Below, piece after piece: positions 24,560 to 38,821 of a stretch of 64,000 nt of DNA. Positions within the stretch are counted from its first letter, which is position 1. The number at the start of each line of letters is the position of its first letter. The notes under the pieces are model-generated. The model was given only the letters and a program-made list of their open reading frames with translations, did no database searches and had not been told where the DNA came from. The position numbers and the translations under genes are program-made. Location: the NCBI RefSeq assembly GCF_901933205.1, contig NC_044574.1:17469733-17533732 (forward strand), given 5' to 3'. Source of the stretch: Camarhynchus parvulus. Lineage: Eukaryota > Chordata > Aves > Passeriformes > Thraupidae.

Positions 24560-27500
24560 CCTACTCACCTACTCTCTAAAAATTCCAGTTTTCAGTCCTT
24601 GTGTTTTGGAAATCCACTTGTGTGGATTTTCCCAGGGACTCTACTGGTTGGGTGCCCTGGCCAGCTTATCTGTACTGTCCTACTGTGGTTTATTTCTCTT
24701 TATCAAACTTAGGGAACGAGGAGCACCTCATTTACCCACAGATTTAAGGCAAAGGTTTCTTCTCATTACAAGTGCTGTACCCATTAGCCAGTGTTCCTTT
24801 ACACACCAGAGCTCACAGTTCATCAGTTCAAAGCTGATCCAACCAGATATTTTAAACCCCTGAATGTGACCGCTCCATAAGTTTACTGTGCACAGAATCT
24901 TCCACGGACAGCCTGGTGACCTTTCATTCTGGTGAAGCTCTGAGTGGCTCTGTGAACTCCTTTCCTACTTAAATGGACCTATCATCTTAGTGCAATAACT
25001 TATTCTTAATTCTGGTTAAAGTCCCAAGATTCCAAAATATAAATTAAAGAGATTTTCTTTTTTTCATTATAGCTACTTTTCTCTTAGTCCAAAAGCAACC
25101 ACAACTTTTTATTTGAAAACCACAGACTTAGATATCAATGGTACTTTCTTGGGTTTTGCCTTTCTCCATTTCTATATTTATGTAGGGCAATTTGCTACAT
25201 CTTTGCTTAATGATGCCAACTTTATCTTTTCTGCAGTGCAGTTGTGGATACTAATGGAAACAATTTAAATGAGGATAAAATTGAAGTAAAAAGTGAAACC
25301 TAAAATGGCTGAGCTATATTTTAACTCCGAGATATTCAGTGACCTGAAAAGGATGGCAGGCTTACAGAGATAAAAATCTATTTAATCTATTGATTGATGA
25401 AAAACATGGATAATAATTATCAATCACCACAGATTTTTAATAGTTTTGAAGAAGTGAAAAGTGAATTTAGATTATGGTAGCATTAGAAACAACAGTATTC
25501 TTAATTGCAGTGTACCTTTATGCTGACTGATATCTGACAAGATACAGAGATTCTGATGAAAGTCATGTCACCATCTTATTTCAAACTATCTTTACTTTTA
25601 TTCAGAGACTGTTCTTGGTGAATACTTAAACTTGGCATAAAATGAAGAAACTGTTTGCTATTTTTCCTGTTATCCATTTAAAAAGGAGCTAGTTGAAAGT
25701 ATATTAAATTTATGGAAAATCAGGCTTCTCTATAAAAACTTATAAGGCTTAAGCTCTTTCTAAGTAGAAGATTTGATACAAAATTTATTTCTTCCAGTTA
25801 AAAAAAGAGAAAATACTTGTTTTCACTCTGTGGTGAGGCACTGAATTTGAGAGGTTGAAAAAAATGATACCTAGGACTAAGGTGTTAATGATTACTTAGG
25901 ACAGAATGGTTGTTAAAAGATATAATGCAGCCTTATTACACCAAATGCCAAAATTTCTACTGATTTCTCTGTAGACACTGAGGTTATAAAATACTGCCTT
26001 CCCTCGCATTTAGCCCCTTTTGTTTCTGTAGGTCTGTTTAGGTAGAAAAATTTTGACTCATCTGTCTGACTAACAAAAATATAATAATGACAAATGAACA
26101 GTGTGGCAGTGTCACTGTTGAAAGATCTGCAGCATTTATTTTGAGAGGAACATCCTCCCAGAACTGCAAGTTTAAAATTGCATTTGAGAGGAGTAAGAAT
26201 TGACACAAATTCAGGAAATAGACTGAAGAACCTGGCATGAAGTGCTTGTTTAGAACAAAGAGGAAAGCTTTGATTCTGAGGTGGAGAATATTGTATGAGA
26301 GCCTTTAAGCTAGAGGAGTTTGGGAAAAACATTGAATAACTTTGAAGTATTATTAGTCACTTCAAAGACTATGGGTGCTGAGCTAAAGGAGCATTATACT
26401 TTAATCTTTGCAATCTTTTTCTTTTTTCCCCTAGTTAAAAAAGGATCCTTATATTGATCTCTTTACTCAGTATTCTACTGTTTTCCTCATACATGTTAAA
26501 ATGGGTTTTCACTGACTTAAGAAAGAATGTATTTTATGACAGACTGATGTAAAATATGGTATAATGTTGGCAATCTCTTGACATTCGTCAAAACTGCCTT
26601 ATTTGTTAATCCATGTATTGAAAAAAAAAGTAGAAATCTGCCAGATTGAATTGACACTCTCATCTGTAAATTAGATTATATGCCCTCATCACTCTTGGGT
26701 TTTATCACAACAGATTTAATTTAATTTCAGATTTCCCAGGTAGCACAAGGGTGATGGAGAAAACATAGCAGTCTAAATCCAGATTGGCTAAACAGACACA
26801 ATAAAATCACAAGCCCAAGTCTGATCAATGTCAGTCTGGTACTGCTGAGAAGCACAGGAGGGCTGATATTGCCAACATGAAGCCATGCCTGCCAGCAACT
26901 GAGCTCAGATGCCATTAAAGACTTAACAGTACAACATCCAAAATTCTTTGAAAGTTATGTTTGCTGGTGTTAGTTACATGCAAAAGTTTGATTTTTACTA
27001 CAAAGATTGCATTGTTATGTATTTTAGAGCAGGGAAAAGCTCCTTTCTCATCCTTTCCCTCCAACCTTTTGCATTCAGCCATGAATTCACAAGATGTGGT
27101 ATTTACAGAGAATGAATGTCAGCTATTTTAGGATTCATTCCTTCAGCGCCCATACCACTATTTAGTGAACATGTTTTCCAGTACTTCACTATTCAAGCCA
27201 TAGTTTCTTATTATTGAGAAACCTAACTTAAATTCCTATTCATTTTGAGGTGTTTTATGTCACTGTCTCAGATTTATGCTGACAAATCATTAGTAAAACA
27301 CATTTCTGAAACATCAAACTCTAAAAGGCAGCAATGTTGCTTAAACAGGAAAAGAGAACATTCTGATAGCTTTTCTTTCATTTAACCTCAATCTTCTAGA
27401 AGTGTATGATACTGAAATCTGCTTTATCATAGCACAACCTTTTCATCTCTTAAGAAATTCCCCAAATGCTTTGGTAGTTTTTGATCCACCTAACTGCACA

Positions 27501-28676
27501 GCAGCAAAGATTATAAATGTAAAAACAACTGTTAGAAGGAAAATATACCAGGCTAAAACTACTAAAAAGGACAGAAATCATAAAAACCTTTCTATTTTGA
27601 AAAAAAAAAACTCTAAGAGCAGGAGGAAGCTCTTAGAGAAGTAGAAGCCACCATAGGTACCTGAGAACCCTCTTGAAAGAACACTGTTGAATGTGACCTT
27701 GATGCAGCTGGGTTGTACATCTTCTGAAAACTTGATATTTCATAGATTGACTCTTTAAACATGTCTCTGGGAAAGCTGTGTCCTTGGAAGGTAAAGCCTT
27801 AATACACAATGGAAATTTTCCTGTTACCCACAGTAATTATTTTCTCATTCTGTGATAGCTGCTGAGTTTCTATAAATCACCAAAATAGCAATAACTCTCC
27901 TCGCTAGAGTTCTTTCTGAATTATCCCCTTTGGCCACATACATATAGGCACATGTACATCAACTTCAGCCTATATATTGATGGGACATACTTGGAAACAT
28001 TTCAGTATCTGGCCTGTGAAACACTCTCTGGAATGCCTTCATTTTTAAAGTTTCCTTTTTTTCTTTGCTTTAACTTGTGCTTTTTAAATGAAAGTTTTCC
28101 CATCTTTCTGTGATATAACAGGAGTATTTACTGCTGCAGGCATGATGAATAGTCCAACCCAAAGTGCTGGTCATGAAGCACAGAGTGTGACAAGGACATC
28201 TGATTGCCTGGAACCAGAGCCCTGGCAGCCGTGACTGTGTCTGTAATTCCCTGCTAGAGTGCCCTTGCTGAAGTCAGTTTTGCTGCTATTTCCTATTAGT
28301 TATGACTTTATAAACAGCAAAGTCAAAACTGAGGAAATCTCCTTGCTGAATGAGAAGCCTGAAACCCATAATCATAGCTTCCTAAAGTTACAAGCAAAAT
28401 CTAAGCAGCATCATGGAGTCAGCTTTCCCTATGCTGGACCTTGGTGGAGAAGAGCAAAATTATTGTGAATAATTTACATAATACACTGGAGTATTTTGCT
28501 CTTATGTCTAAGTAGTGGGAATTTCAATATCCTCTGCAGATACCTATTTTATTTGCTTATCCTCAAAAAAATTTTACAAAAAAACCAAAACAATAATTTG
28601 ATTAAATACATAATTATATGTCACAAAGACATTTGAGGTCTAGCTTGCTACACACAGCACATATGTATGTATATGT

Positions 28677-28726
28677 AAAAGTTATAATATATGTTAATAC
28701 AATATTATAAAATATTATAACTTACA
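28677..28726. repeat. AT-rich inverted repeat
   Basis: The arm 'gttataatat' starting at 28,681 is matched by its reverse complement at 28,712-28,721. Pairing continues outward into flanking AAG/CTT with a two-base bulge, to about 14 pairs. Given the very high AT content it could arise by chance. Confidence 0.5.
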
Positions 28727-28937
28727 CGTATAAATTAAAATAATCTGCAAACTTGCAGACAATGCTTAAATGCTTCAACACATGACATGGAAACAGGTTG
28801 ATACCTCCACTGCATCTCCCTTATTTAATAAACCAGAAAAACTCCTTTTTGTAACACTACACCTGCTGTCCAACAACTCTATTTCTTGATACTCTTTACT
28901 GCATTGGGGATCATCTATCACACAGTGTGATGTGGAA

Positions 28938-28984
28938 TTTTCATAATTCCACATCTAATAGAAAGTTAGATGGAATTATGAAAA
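28938..28984. repeat. Bulged inverted repeat (19 paired bases)
   Basis: The left arm at 28,938-28,958 and right arm at 28,966-28,984 are reverse complements over all 19 bases of the right arm. The left arm has a two-base CA insertion as a bulge. The loop is seven bases. No transposon body is recognisable around it. Confidence 0.8.
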
Positions 28985-30557
28985 AAAACCCAAAGCAGAT
29001 AATTCATGTTGCCACCCAACTTCAATGAGCACACATCTCTTTACAATTCAAGTGTCAGTATGCTGGGCTCTTCAGATTTTCTAGCTCAATATCCATAGTC
29101 AGAAATATGAGACATGTTTCAGTGGGAGAGCATGAATATGACACAAGAAAACATCCTCAGCATCTGAATTAATTGCTTCATGCACCTTTACCTGCATACT
29201 TCTTCAGATATGAGTTCAAGTATTATGAAAATATAAATAGAAAAAACTTTTTTATTGTAGTACCTGGATAAAGTGTATCATATGCTAAAATTAAGTGGAG
29301 AGGAATAGATCATGAGGTAGCATTGGATAGAAAAATGGAAAATCCATTCCTTCTCCTGCTAAAATTTGTGGGGAAAAAAATTTAAAAAAATATATTTTCA
29401 AAATTTTTTTTCTGAATTTCATATCGGCTCACAAAACTGAAATTTACTGATACTCTAACCCTTGTCCTTTGATGCTTCTTAAAAAGAAAATCCACCAATC
29501 GTCAAATTCCTTTGCCCATAATTTCTGTGCAGCTGAGAGTTCATAACTCCCATGAAAACTAACAGAGCTCCATCCATTCTAAGAAATTAATCCATTGGAA
29601 ATTATACAACTTGATCAATTATTTAATAAAAGAAGTCAGCAAATATAAAATCTACAGTCCCATCACCCTAGAAACAAATGTCCATTGTCCATCTAACTCA
29701 ATTTGTGCTAGTTTTCACTGATGCAGTATGCTATTTTTCAGGTGAGTGTGAGAATTATGACAGAAGATTTAAGAAAAAAATGTTGGAAAAATTCCTCCTT
29801 AGGACCTTGCTTTCAAGCAAAGCAATTCATGGCAAGGTCTAAGCATTTCTGGCTTTCATCTTTAATAGTACTGCTCTATAACACATAATTATTAAAATTA
29901 CTTTGCAGGAAAAAAATTACCCTCAAATCATAGATCACAGGGAGGAAATGCTTGATGATTTTTAATTGTCTTAGAACTTCACAGAAAGACATTTTTTTTG
30001 AAACAAAATTAATTGCACTCTAGAACTCTGAAGCTGTGTCATTACCCTGCTCCTCATGATTTTAAAGCTCTTGGTTTAGAGAAAGATTATACATTCAACA
30101 TGCTTGCTCCATGGAACTGATGTACAACTAAACTTTGTATAGCTCTTTTTTTCTGCTAAAAAAACTTTAGTGTGAGACTGGCCATGCATTGAAATTATAT
30201 GAAATGCAAATAGAGGCAGGGAAAAACAGCTGTTTTCCCAATATAGCAAATTCTTTTGGGAAATTTGTGCAGAAGGAAGCAATAAATGCATCAGCAAGCA
30301 CTGACACACTGATAATTACTGCAAAGCAAAAGAACATCTGCATGCAAGAAGGAATAAAACCAGCACTACAGCTAATGAAAAGAAAAATTTAAAGCAACAC
30401 TTTGATGAGGAATGGGAAAAAAAATCTTCTTTTCCTGAAAAGATCCCATATTAGACGAGAATTTTATCCTGAGACATTTTTGTTGCTTGATAGCTTGTGC
30501 TTTTTTTGACTGAAATAGTTTATGCCTCATTGAGTAACAGAAACTTCCCTACTCCTT

Positions 30558-30639
30558 AAAAAAAAAAATTAAAAAAAAAACACAAAAAAAACCCAAAAAT
30601 AACCTCAAAAACCCACAAAAGCAACATCCCAAAAGCAAC
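30558..30639. repeat. A-rich low-complexity tract
   Basis: Long A runs are broken by TT, C, CC and CCC. It could be an old retroposon tail, but no source element is recognisable beside it. Confidence 0.7.
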
Positions 30640-33579
30640 CAGGACCTGTGATATGCAGAGGAGTTATTTACTTCCTGGGCAAGTCAAATTCATCCTCTTT
30701 TTATTTAAATCAAATGAGCATTGTACATTCATCCTCAGTCAGAATGTAAAAATATTATGCAAAAAAAGCAAATCAGGAAGTACTAATATGCCATATTATA
30801 TATCTGGATAACTCCCTAGAAGCTCACAGGGGAATGTAAAACAGTAAGTTAAGATCCATGTTGGAAGGTTTGAAAAACAGCTGGCTTATGAAGTTTTTCT
30901 CAGAAAAATAATTTAACTTTTCAGTTGTAGGTTGGTTAGGGAAAAAAATGCCCAGCTAACTTCTCTGAAATCTTTCTGTTTTGTCCTTCCCAAAGAAAAT
31001 GGAGCCAAAGGACATGAAATTGATTATTCTGGATGTGAGCCTCTGTTGTACCAACTCTTCATTTTCCATTATTTCTGGCTGTCATTAGCCACTTAACCAC
31101 CCCAAAAGAGCTTTTCTTAGTTTTCCTAAGCTATTTCTACCAATATGTTTTGAGGATGATTTGTTGGGATTTGTTTGTTTAAAGTCCATAAGGGGCAATT
31201 AAGTACTTTTGGAGGGGCCTTCAAAATTGTCAGTATTTTTCCATATTTTATGTCCTTGTGAACTGTACAAGACTGGATTGTAAACTAATCCTATGTCTAC
31301 TTTGGACTTCCTAGGATTTTATTCTCTGCATAAGTTTTTTTTTTTCCACTTTTAAAATGATTATAAAATCAAAAAGTTATACTGGACATATAGGTAGTAC
31401 TTATGATCCAGAGAAATTTAAACATTTCTATTAGGAATGTGTGAAGAGCAGAAATAAATCATACAAAAAGAACAGAAAAATAAGAAACTATCAAGTTCAT
31501 AGCTATAACATAAGGTCTATGTTCTGAAAATATGATTCAGAGTGAATGGTGATGATAGTATCAATTTAACCAATGAATGAAACACTAATACTTTATAAAG
31601 GTTTTTTGCTTTAATCAGTGGGTATTTTTCTTTCCACGAAAAAAAGGATTATACATAACTTTCATTTTAGATTGCCCTTCAAATTCTACATTTTTTAGAA
31701 AATTTGCATCTCTTTTATACAGACAACACTGTCAGTCTGGAATTTTAATTTCCATGAGAGATAGGATAAAGATATTGCCTCCAGAGCCCTGAAAATCAAG
31801 GGAAAAAAAGTGAGATTTTTCTGCAAGCCAGCTGATTACTTTTCTTGTCTCTTTGCCTGTTTATTATGGTAGTTCTTTCCCAGGTTCCTCAATACTTCCA
31901 AAGACTGAATCCTGGTCTTAGCTGCCAGGCACTGCTGTAAGAAGTACGATTAGCACTCTTGCAAACATCAACTAGAGTCTTTTAAGCTCTAACAGCTCAG
32001 CTATATACTCCAGGTTCACCGAGTTCATACCTGGGGATTATGCTGATCTTCACCTCAGGACCCACAGGCTGTCTGATGTGAAATCAAGGAATGATGAGGC
32101 TGTTATATTGGTGGGGAATGCAGCAGGAAGGAATGCACGTATTTTATAAAACACTCAAATCCGTGTTAAGAAGTTTGTCACAAATTTGCATAAGTCCCCC
32201 ATGCAGCTTTAAGATGAAGTTCTACTTATGTTAAATTCCTCAGAAAAAAATTATCTACTGCTGAACTCTCGTGCACTCTCACATCCTTTCCACAGCTCTG
32301 TACTACTGCCCCAAAACTGCACCAACACTGAATTTTTAAAGAGCATTAAAGTGTGCATTTTAGGTATAGCATGAATTTAGTCACTTGTGTTAAATGTCAT
32401 TTAAATTGATTCTTTAATCACATTTTCTTAATGTACTCCGCACACCTTAATTTCAAGAAAGTGGAATGAGAAATGAAGCACAGTATTGATCACGTTGATT
32501 AATACAGGAGATGATGAATACCCTTCCTGCCACTTCAAAGTCAGTTCAGATATACTTCAGATGCAAATACTCTCAGTCAGGCTCTTCTCTCCATGCACCT
32601 TGTTGATTTGTTAATTTCTCTCTAGTCATCACCTCCTGTGCTTCTAAAAAACACTAGGTAATGCAGTTTTTAGGACTAAAAAAAGGAACACAGCAGTGGC
32701 AGACAGCAATGAATGTGCCAACATGATTTCTCCATGTTAGAGGTAAAAGGAACCTTCTCCAGGAAAGACAAACACCAAATTCCTGCAATAGTCTCCTCAT
32801 GCTGCTATATATCTTGCAAGTGAGCTTCCAATTATTCAAGCAAAATCTGAGTAAAACACAAGTGACATCTTTGGCAATTAATTTGGTGAGGGAGTAGGAT
32901 AAATCAAGGAAAATAAAATAAAAAAAAAAGCTGAACTAGGCCAAATGTACAGCTGGAATATGCAGCCATATAAACACTCACAGGTAACCTGCAATGAATA
33001 CTCTTAATTACACAGGCTACCCTAAACACCAAGAGCTTTAGGAAATGCAAACTAAATCTGTTTTCAAAATAGTTTTCAAGATAACTTCATCAATGCGTGC
33101 GGATCAAAGGACAAAGCTTCTGCCATGCTTCTTTTCTTTCTTATTTGTCCAATGTTAATTAAAGGGTCGCGGGGATGCTCTATAACTACATATACATAAA
33201 CTACTAATGAGGCCTTAGAGTGGAATTACTTATGAGACCTGAGTTTTTCTCTCCATTTCTACCACCTGGTGGAAGAACAGTGAAGCAGAACACTGTCATT
33301 GTTTTAGTATTGGAGAGTAATCCCAGATTGACTGACTAAAATGCTTTGTAAGGCTTTAGAAATTACGTTGCACTTTCACATTACAGGATGTACATGAATA
33401 TTTCTGGAATTAGTTTTTAAGACAATTAAAACAATGATTAAATATGACATGTTCTAATGACAAGGTTATAATTTGTCCAGCTATAGCGTTTTAATTTTAT
33501 GATTTATTTCAGTAATGCCAGCTAATAATTGAGCAATTCATTTTTTTCACCTTACATGGTATTTGAAGAAAGAACTCAT

Positions 33580-33960
33580 GCAGAAGATTCCTTTGTCCCA
33601 GCAAACCCCATCAGATTTCTAGGGGTTTTTTTCCATGTCAAATCCATCTTATTTCCAAAGCTCACATTACCCCTGTCCTTGCAGGTAGGATAATGTGTTT
33701 CTATATACCTTACTGTTGCCATCTTATTGCAGGGGTTCCATACTGTTGTCCCCTTATCACAAAAGTTTCGTACCTTCTTGGTGTTTCTCGTGGGCAGCTC
33801 CTCCAAGCACTAACCCTTTCTTCCTCACAAAGTAGCCAACTGATTCCAATTCCCCTTCTCAACCAGCCACCCCACTGCAACTCCTCAGGGGTAAGATTAC
33901 TTTCCACACTATCTTTATTTTCTTATATTCTATCCCCCTACACCTAACAAGTATGAACTA
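33580..33960 (-). mobile_element. Possible old LTR-derived block (uncertain)
   Basis: This block is less AT-rich than its surroundings, has more CpG, and shows no coding bias. Read on the minus strand it has features reminiscent of bird retroviral LTR or flanking sequence, including 'gtgataaggggacaacag' and 'gaattggaatcagttggct'. A 20-bp unit is imperfectly repeated with a 30-base period (33,711-33,730 and 33,741-33,760). I cannot define termini, a target-site duplication or a family name. It could equally be unique sequence. Confidence 0.3.
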
Positions 33961-34370
33961 GTCACAAAACACAGAACCAGAAAAACTCATCAAAACAGCA
34001 GCTGATTAACTGACAAATACCTTCTGTTGCAAACTTCTTTGCATAAAAAATCTAACCTTGAGGGAAGCATGTGAAAAGTGCACTTATTGCATCCTAGTGT
34101 GTCTCACATGCTCACAGTAAACAAAGATTAAGGTTATTTTTACCTTTTCTAACTACAGAGAAGTGAGTTGAATCCCTTTGGTAGCTAAATTAACACCACT
34201 TCAATTTTTTTGCCTTTTGCTTTTTAATGAGCATGCATACTGAGATACATAAATTATTACTCCAAATGTTTCCCTTAGCTTTTGCCTTCAAAAATCTGCA
34301 TTTAAAAAAAACTTCTCATGCTCTCTTTCTCTTAATGTTATCACTTAATATTACACTAGATATTAAATAA

Positions 34371-34418
34371 GTTTTATGTTTAATGTTTATGTTTAACGTT
34401 TATGCTTTATGTTTTAAT
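34371..34418. repeat. Degenerate T-rich tandem repeat
   Basis: Imperfect units of the type TTTATG and TTTAA(T/C)G follow each other about five times. It is a short decayed minisatellite-like tract in AT-rich DNA. Confidence 0.55.
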
Positions 34419-37400
34419 ATAGTGGACAATTTTTCTGTATAAAACAGTTTCCTTAAGTTTATTTCCTTAAGGTGATAGTTAAACTTATTCTGCTTTTAAA
34501 CATGGACACCAAGGAGCTTTGTGAAAATTCTAGTTAAAAAAAAGAGCAAAGAAAAAAAATAGGTAAGATGGGTATTTTTACAAATGTCATTTTATTAGCC
34601 ATGAGATTTTTTAATTTAAGTGGCCAAATCTGGTTCCAACATCTCCAATCTCAGAAATAAAATACATTATTATTTAAGTGTATAAACCCCCAGTTATTTA
34701 TTTGTACATTTATCTCTTTCTAAACCAAGGTGTTTACAATGTGCCTAGATTTACCAGGTTTGGCAATCCAGACATTTATGTCATCATTTGTAATCCAAAA
34801 CTACACCATGGTTTTGTATTATTCTTCTGTGTTTTCTTGTATTTAATGCCTCTATTTAGAACTCCAAGGACAGTGTAGATACCAATGTCTTGAAAATGTT
34901 TTGAATTAATACAACTCAACTGTGTCATCTTCAGCTTCACCTGTTTACTGTGTCTCAGCCTATGATTAATGGAGCCAATCCTTGCTGGAAGCCTGGAAGC
35001 TATTTTTTATTAATTTCCACTTTCATGTCATGCACTGAGGAACATCATATTGCCTGAAGTGCACTCCTCTTCTCCTCTTTTGCTAAGCCAGGAAGTTCAA
35101 TTTAAAAAATGACTGTAAAAGTAACTAGAAGACAGAAAATAGTATCTGTAGAAAGTAAGAAATAACAACATGTAAAATGAAAGATGTGATAAGGGCAACA
35201 AGAAAAATGTATTAAGAACAATCTTTTTTTCATAAGTTTAAAGTCTAATAGTTATTCATGCCAGGAGTTTCTGCACTGCTACAGCCCTCTCATATATCTG
35301 TGCTCCATCAACTTCCCATGTAAAATGAAGATAGTATTTTTAAATTAAGGAAATAGAGAACATCCTAAGCTTGACTGGTAGGATGATTTAGTGCTGACAT
35401 CCCAGCTTCCAAGTGCAGGTGTGCTAGTGGGAGAACCCTGCCATGGAGAAGGTGATGACAGTGGGTGACCTGAGCAGGCTGCAGGGCTGTTCCATCCCAC
35501 ACACTCCTCCAGCTGAGCACATCCAGGAGCCTGCAGGCAGCTCCCCCTGGCACCAGGAATTACACCACCTGCCTGTGCCTGTGCTTACCTTGGTGTGAAG
35601 CAGCATGTTCTCATGGGAACATCTCCTGCCAGTAGAAATGGTGCATGCAATTGCTCCCTGCTAGAAAAATTCCATCCAAGAGCTTAAAGCACAAATGATG
35701 TCCTGAATTATGCCCATCAGTCCATCTGAAAGGGCTGCAGGAGTATCTACACTATGCTCCTTTCCCTTCTAGTATTAGCACTAATAAATGGCATTTTCAT
35801 TCAATACTTTATGAGTTTTGAGTGCCTTTTGTAGTGAAATCTGTTTCAAGCACAAGCTTGGTGCATGACACCAGGCCAGCATTCTGGGCATTGAACTAAA
35901 GTTTTGAAAATGAAATGGCATTCTAGTAAATAAAACAAGAAACAAAACAAATTAAAAAAAAAAAAAAACAACAATTCAACCCATGGTGAATTCATGCCTT
36001 TCAGACATGCTTTACATTGCTTCTAGAGAAGTAAGTGTCTTTGCTCATTGAAAGCAGAAATCAATCCAGACCGGGAAAAAAAAATAGAAACATGAATTCA
36101 AGAGTCATATCTGAAAACTTCTTTTGATTCTATTTTTTTTAACTTATTTTTAGCTTGTTAATATCTGCAATGACAGTGACTTTGGATATAGCTTCTTTTG
36201 TAAAATTGTTTGTTTTGGACCTGTCCTTTTTAAATAGGAGGAGTCCTCTTGTTGATTTCTATCAGTCCTTTATTAAAAGAATATTCTTCATGTTATTACC
36301 ATTGATTTCCTGCCTTAGAATATGCAACTAAGGTTAAAGCTGCAACTGAAACTTGATTAACTATCCCACCATGGTATTTTTATTTTACAATTCTTTGGCT
36401 GTCGTCTTTTTTGAGAGGTGGGCTGTATGCTAGGAGAGATGGGAACCAGCTGATGTGTTATTTGTAACCGTAGTTAAAACAGAATAAATATTTTTTTCCA
36501 CAGTGTGGCAGCAAAGCCTTTTAAGAGGAAGAACTGACTTGTCTCAAGAAGGTCTTGAAAATTCTGAACAGCTGAAATCAGAGTTCACAGATTCCTTGTC
36601 CCCAGTGAACTGGATTCTGTTCGGAAGACTAATTCTCTACTCTAGAATTTCAAATCACAGCATAGTCTTTTTTCTTTTTTTTTTTCACTTTATCTCAGTT
36701 ACTTCTTTTTAAAATTCCTTTTTTCCATAATAAAAGTCTTGAAATACAAAACAGTTCACCAAAATGTTGAATGATGCTTTGCTGTGTTATAAAACCACTC
36801 TGCAGACCCACAGGCAAAGATGTGAAAGGATTTCTCTGCTGCTTTGCCTGGTAGGAAGAACTCAGGAATGTGCAGGCAGGCAGTAAGTGTTCTGCAGTTC
36901 AGCAAATGAATCAGATATAGAAATGGCACAGAACACTCAAAGGCAAATTATGTTGATTTTTTACTTCCCAGTGTCTTGCATCTGTGTCTGTGTGCGAGCA
37001 AATGATCAAGAGAGAAAACAAATACAATGAAATCTAATTCCTGAAGAATTACATGTAACAAAAACATTCATAGCCCACTCTGCAATCCTCCACATTCAGA
37101 ATCACTCCTTAAATAAGGAAAATCATGACCACATTTCTGTTATCTATGGCTAAACCCTCCTGACTGCAGCAATGTTCCACTCCTACTTTTCCTCCCATTT
37201 CAAATAAATTAAGGAACTGAGCACTTTTCATCCCTTCCATTTTCTACTCCTCCTGACTGGGTACTACTTCCCTTCTAACCACATTCAGGTTGTCCAGTTT
37301 TGAACAGAGCAGGTCTACTTTCCTCATCATTTGGCTCTCTACTTTCTCATAACACTACTTCCTCTTTTATGCTTGAAGTCAAAGCTGAAATTCTTTCTTA

Positions 37401-38821
37401 TAGTTTCTTAAAGGCTTAAGAGAAAATTGTTGCTATTTTGGAAAAGGCAAAATCTACTTTTTCTAGGGAAATTATTCATTTAAATACGTCTCAAAGGATT
37501 AATCAAGACAAAGACTTTTTCTAGTCATGAAAACAATCAAAGATTTAATTAGGGCTATACCAACTAAGCAAAGCTAAGCTGTTCATTTTTGGTTCATTTA
37601 TTTTCTGCAATAGACAATGGAAAAATAATTGCATTTTAGGAAATTATGTCTAATGTGAAGATGTCTGAAAACATAGTAGTGTTTACATTATAATCATTTA
37701 ATTAGAACTGCTCATGTAGATTATCCTGTGTGACAGGATCTGGATCATTGAGACATCTGGCTGAACCTATGTCTATAGTGTAACTCAATAATGAAATTAC
37801 TGGAGGATCTCTTAAAACATTTGTGTACCAATATAAACACACATGTATGTACTTTTATCCCGCATCTATTGTGAGAACCTAAATCTTATTATGCTAAATT
37901 TGGATACGTAGAATATCAGACAAGCCAGAAATGGATAAGAAGTATCCCATTAGAGAGGTTCATTTCTCCTATGGGACTTGCTGACTCATGATTTAAATAT
38001 ACAGTGATAAATTACTTCTGTGAAAGAGTCTAATGGTGTGTATCAAAAAGAAGAAGCTATTAAATTCTAATATTTAAATCTGTGGGAGGAAATAAATATT
38101 TGGCTACATCAAAACAGTCTTGAGAAAATGTGAGGAGTTGTTTTCTAATTAAAAAATAGCAATTTATTTCATCTTTTATTATCAGCAGTGTCTGTACACA
38201 GAGAATGAGTCACAATATCAATCTTTTAAAAATTATTTTAGTGTTATCATCATATACTGGTAAACCAGTATTGATTTCCTGGCTTGTCATCCTGCTTTAT
38301 CTTTGATAACTGAAGAGTTATTATATCAGTATACATCAAATTTATCTATGCTTTGCTATGGATGACTTTAAGTTCATTTACTATGAAATTACTGCTACAA
38401 GGTAACCCATAATCACCTCTTAACTTCAATATATTGTAAAATATTTCAAATTAATTTCAGAAATGCTTAATGATAGCAATTAAAGGAACAGAGCTGCCCA
38501 TGTGCTGCCTGCAGCTATGACATGACCTATGGATTTTAAAGCAAGGTACTACCTATATTCAAAAGTTCATTATTAATGTCAGAAATTCATGGTCATTTAG
38601 GATAATTTGAAATAGACATTTTTAGCTAACATTCTTTTAGGTTTATTGTAAGTTAAATGCTGTCTCTGAGTTTAGCAGGAATGATGAAGAATATATAGCC
38701 AGTGTCATACAAGGGTACTGCTGATAGCTCGTACTGCTTACAGGAGAGTGGCAACAATACAGACAAACGCACAGATAAACCTGCTACATAGGTACCTATA
38801 TTTCACTGACAGAAGCTGGAC

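Noticed and set aside
24519..24863. 114-codon plus-strand open frame
   Set aside because: It starts inside the U5 end of the ERVL-type LTR and runs into flanking DNA; no recognised protein.
25913..26332. 139-codon minus-strand open frame
   Set aside because: No recognisable domain, Phe/Ser-rich composition typical of translated AT-rich DNA, no splice context, and another frame overlaps it on the same strand.
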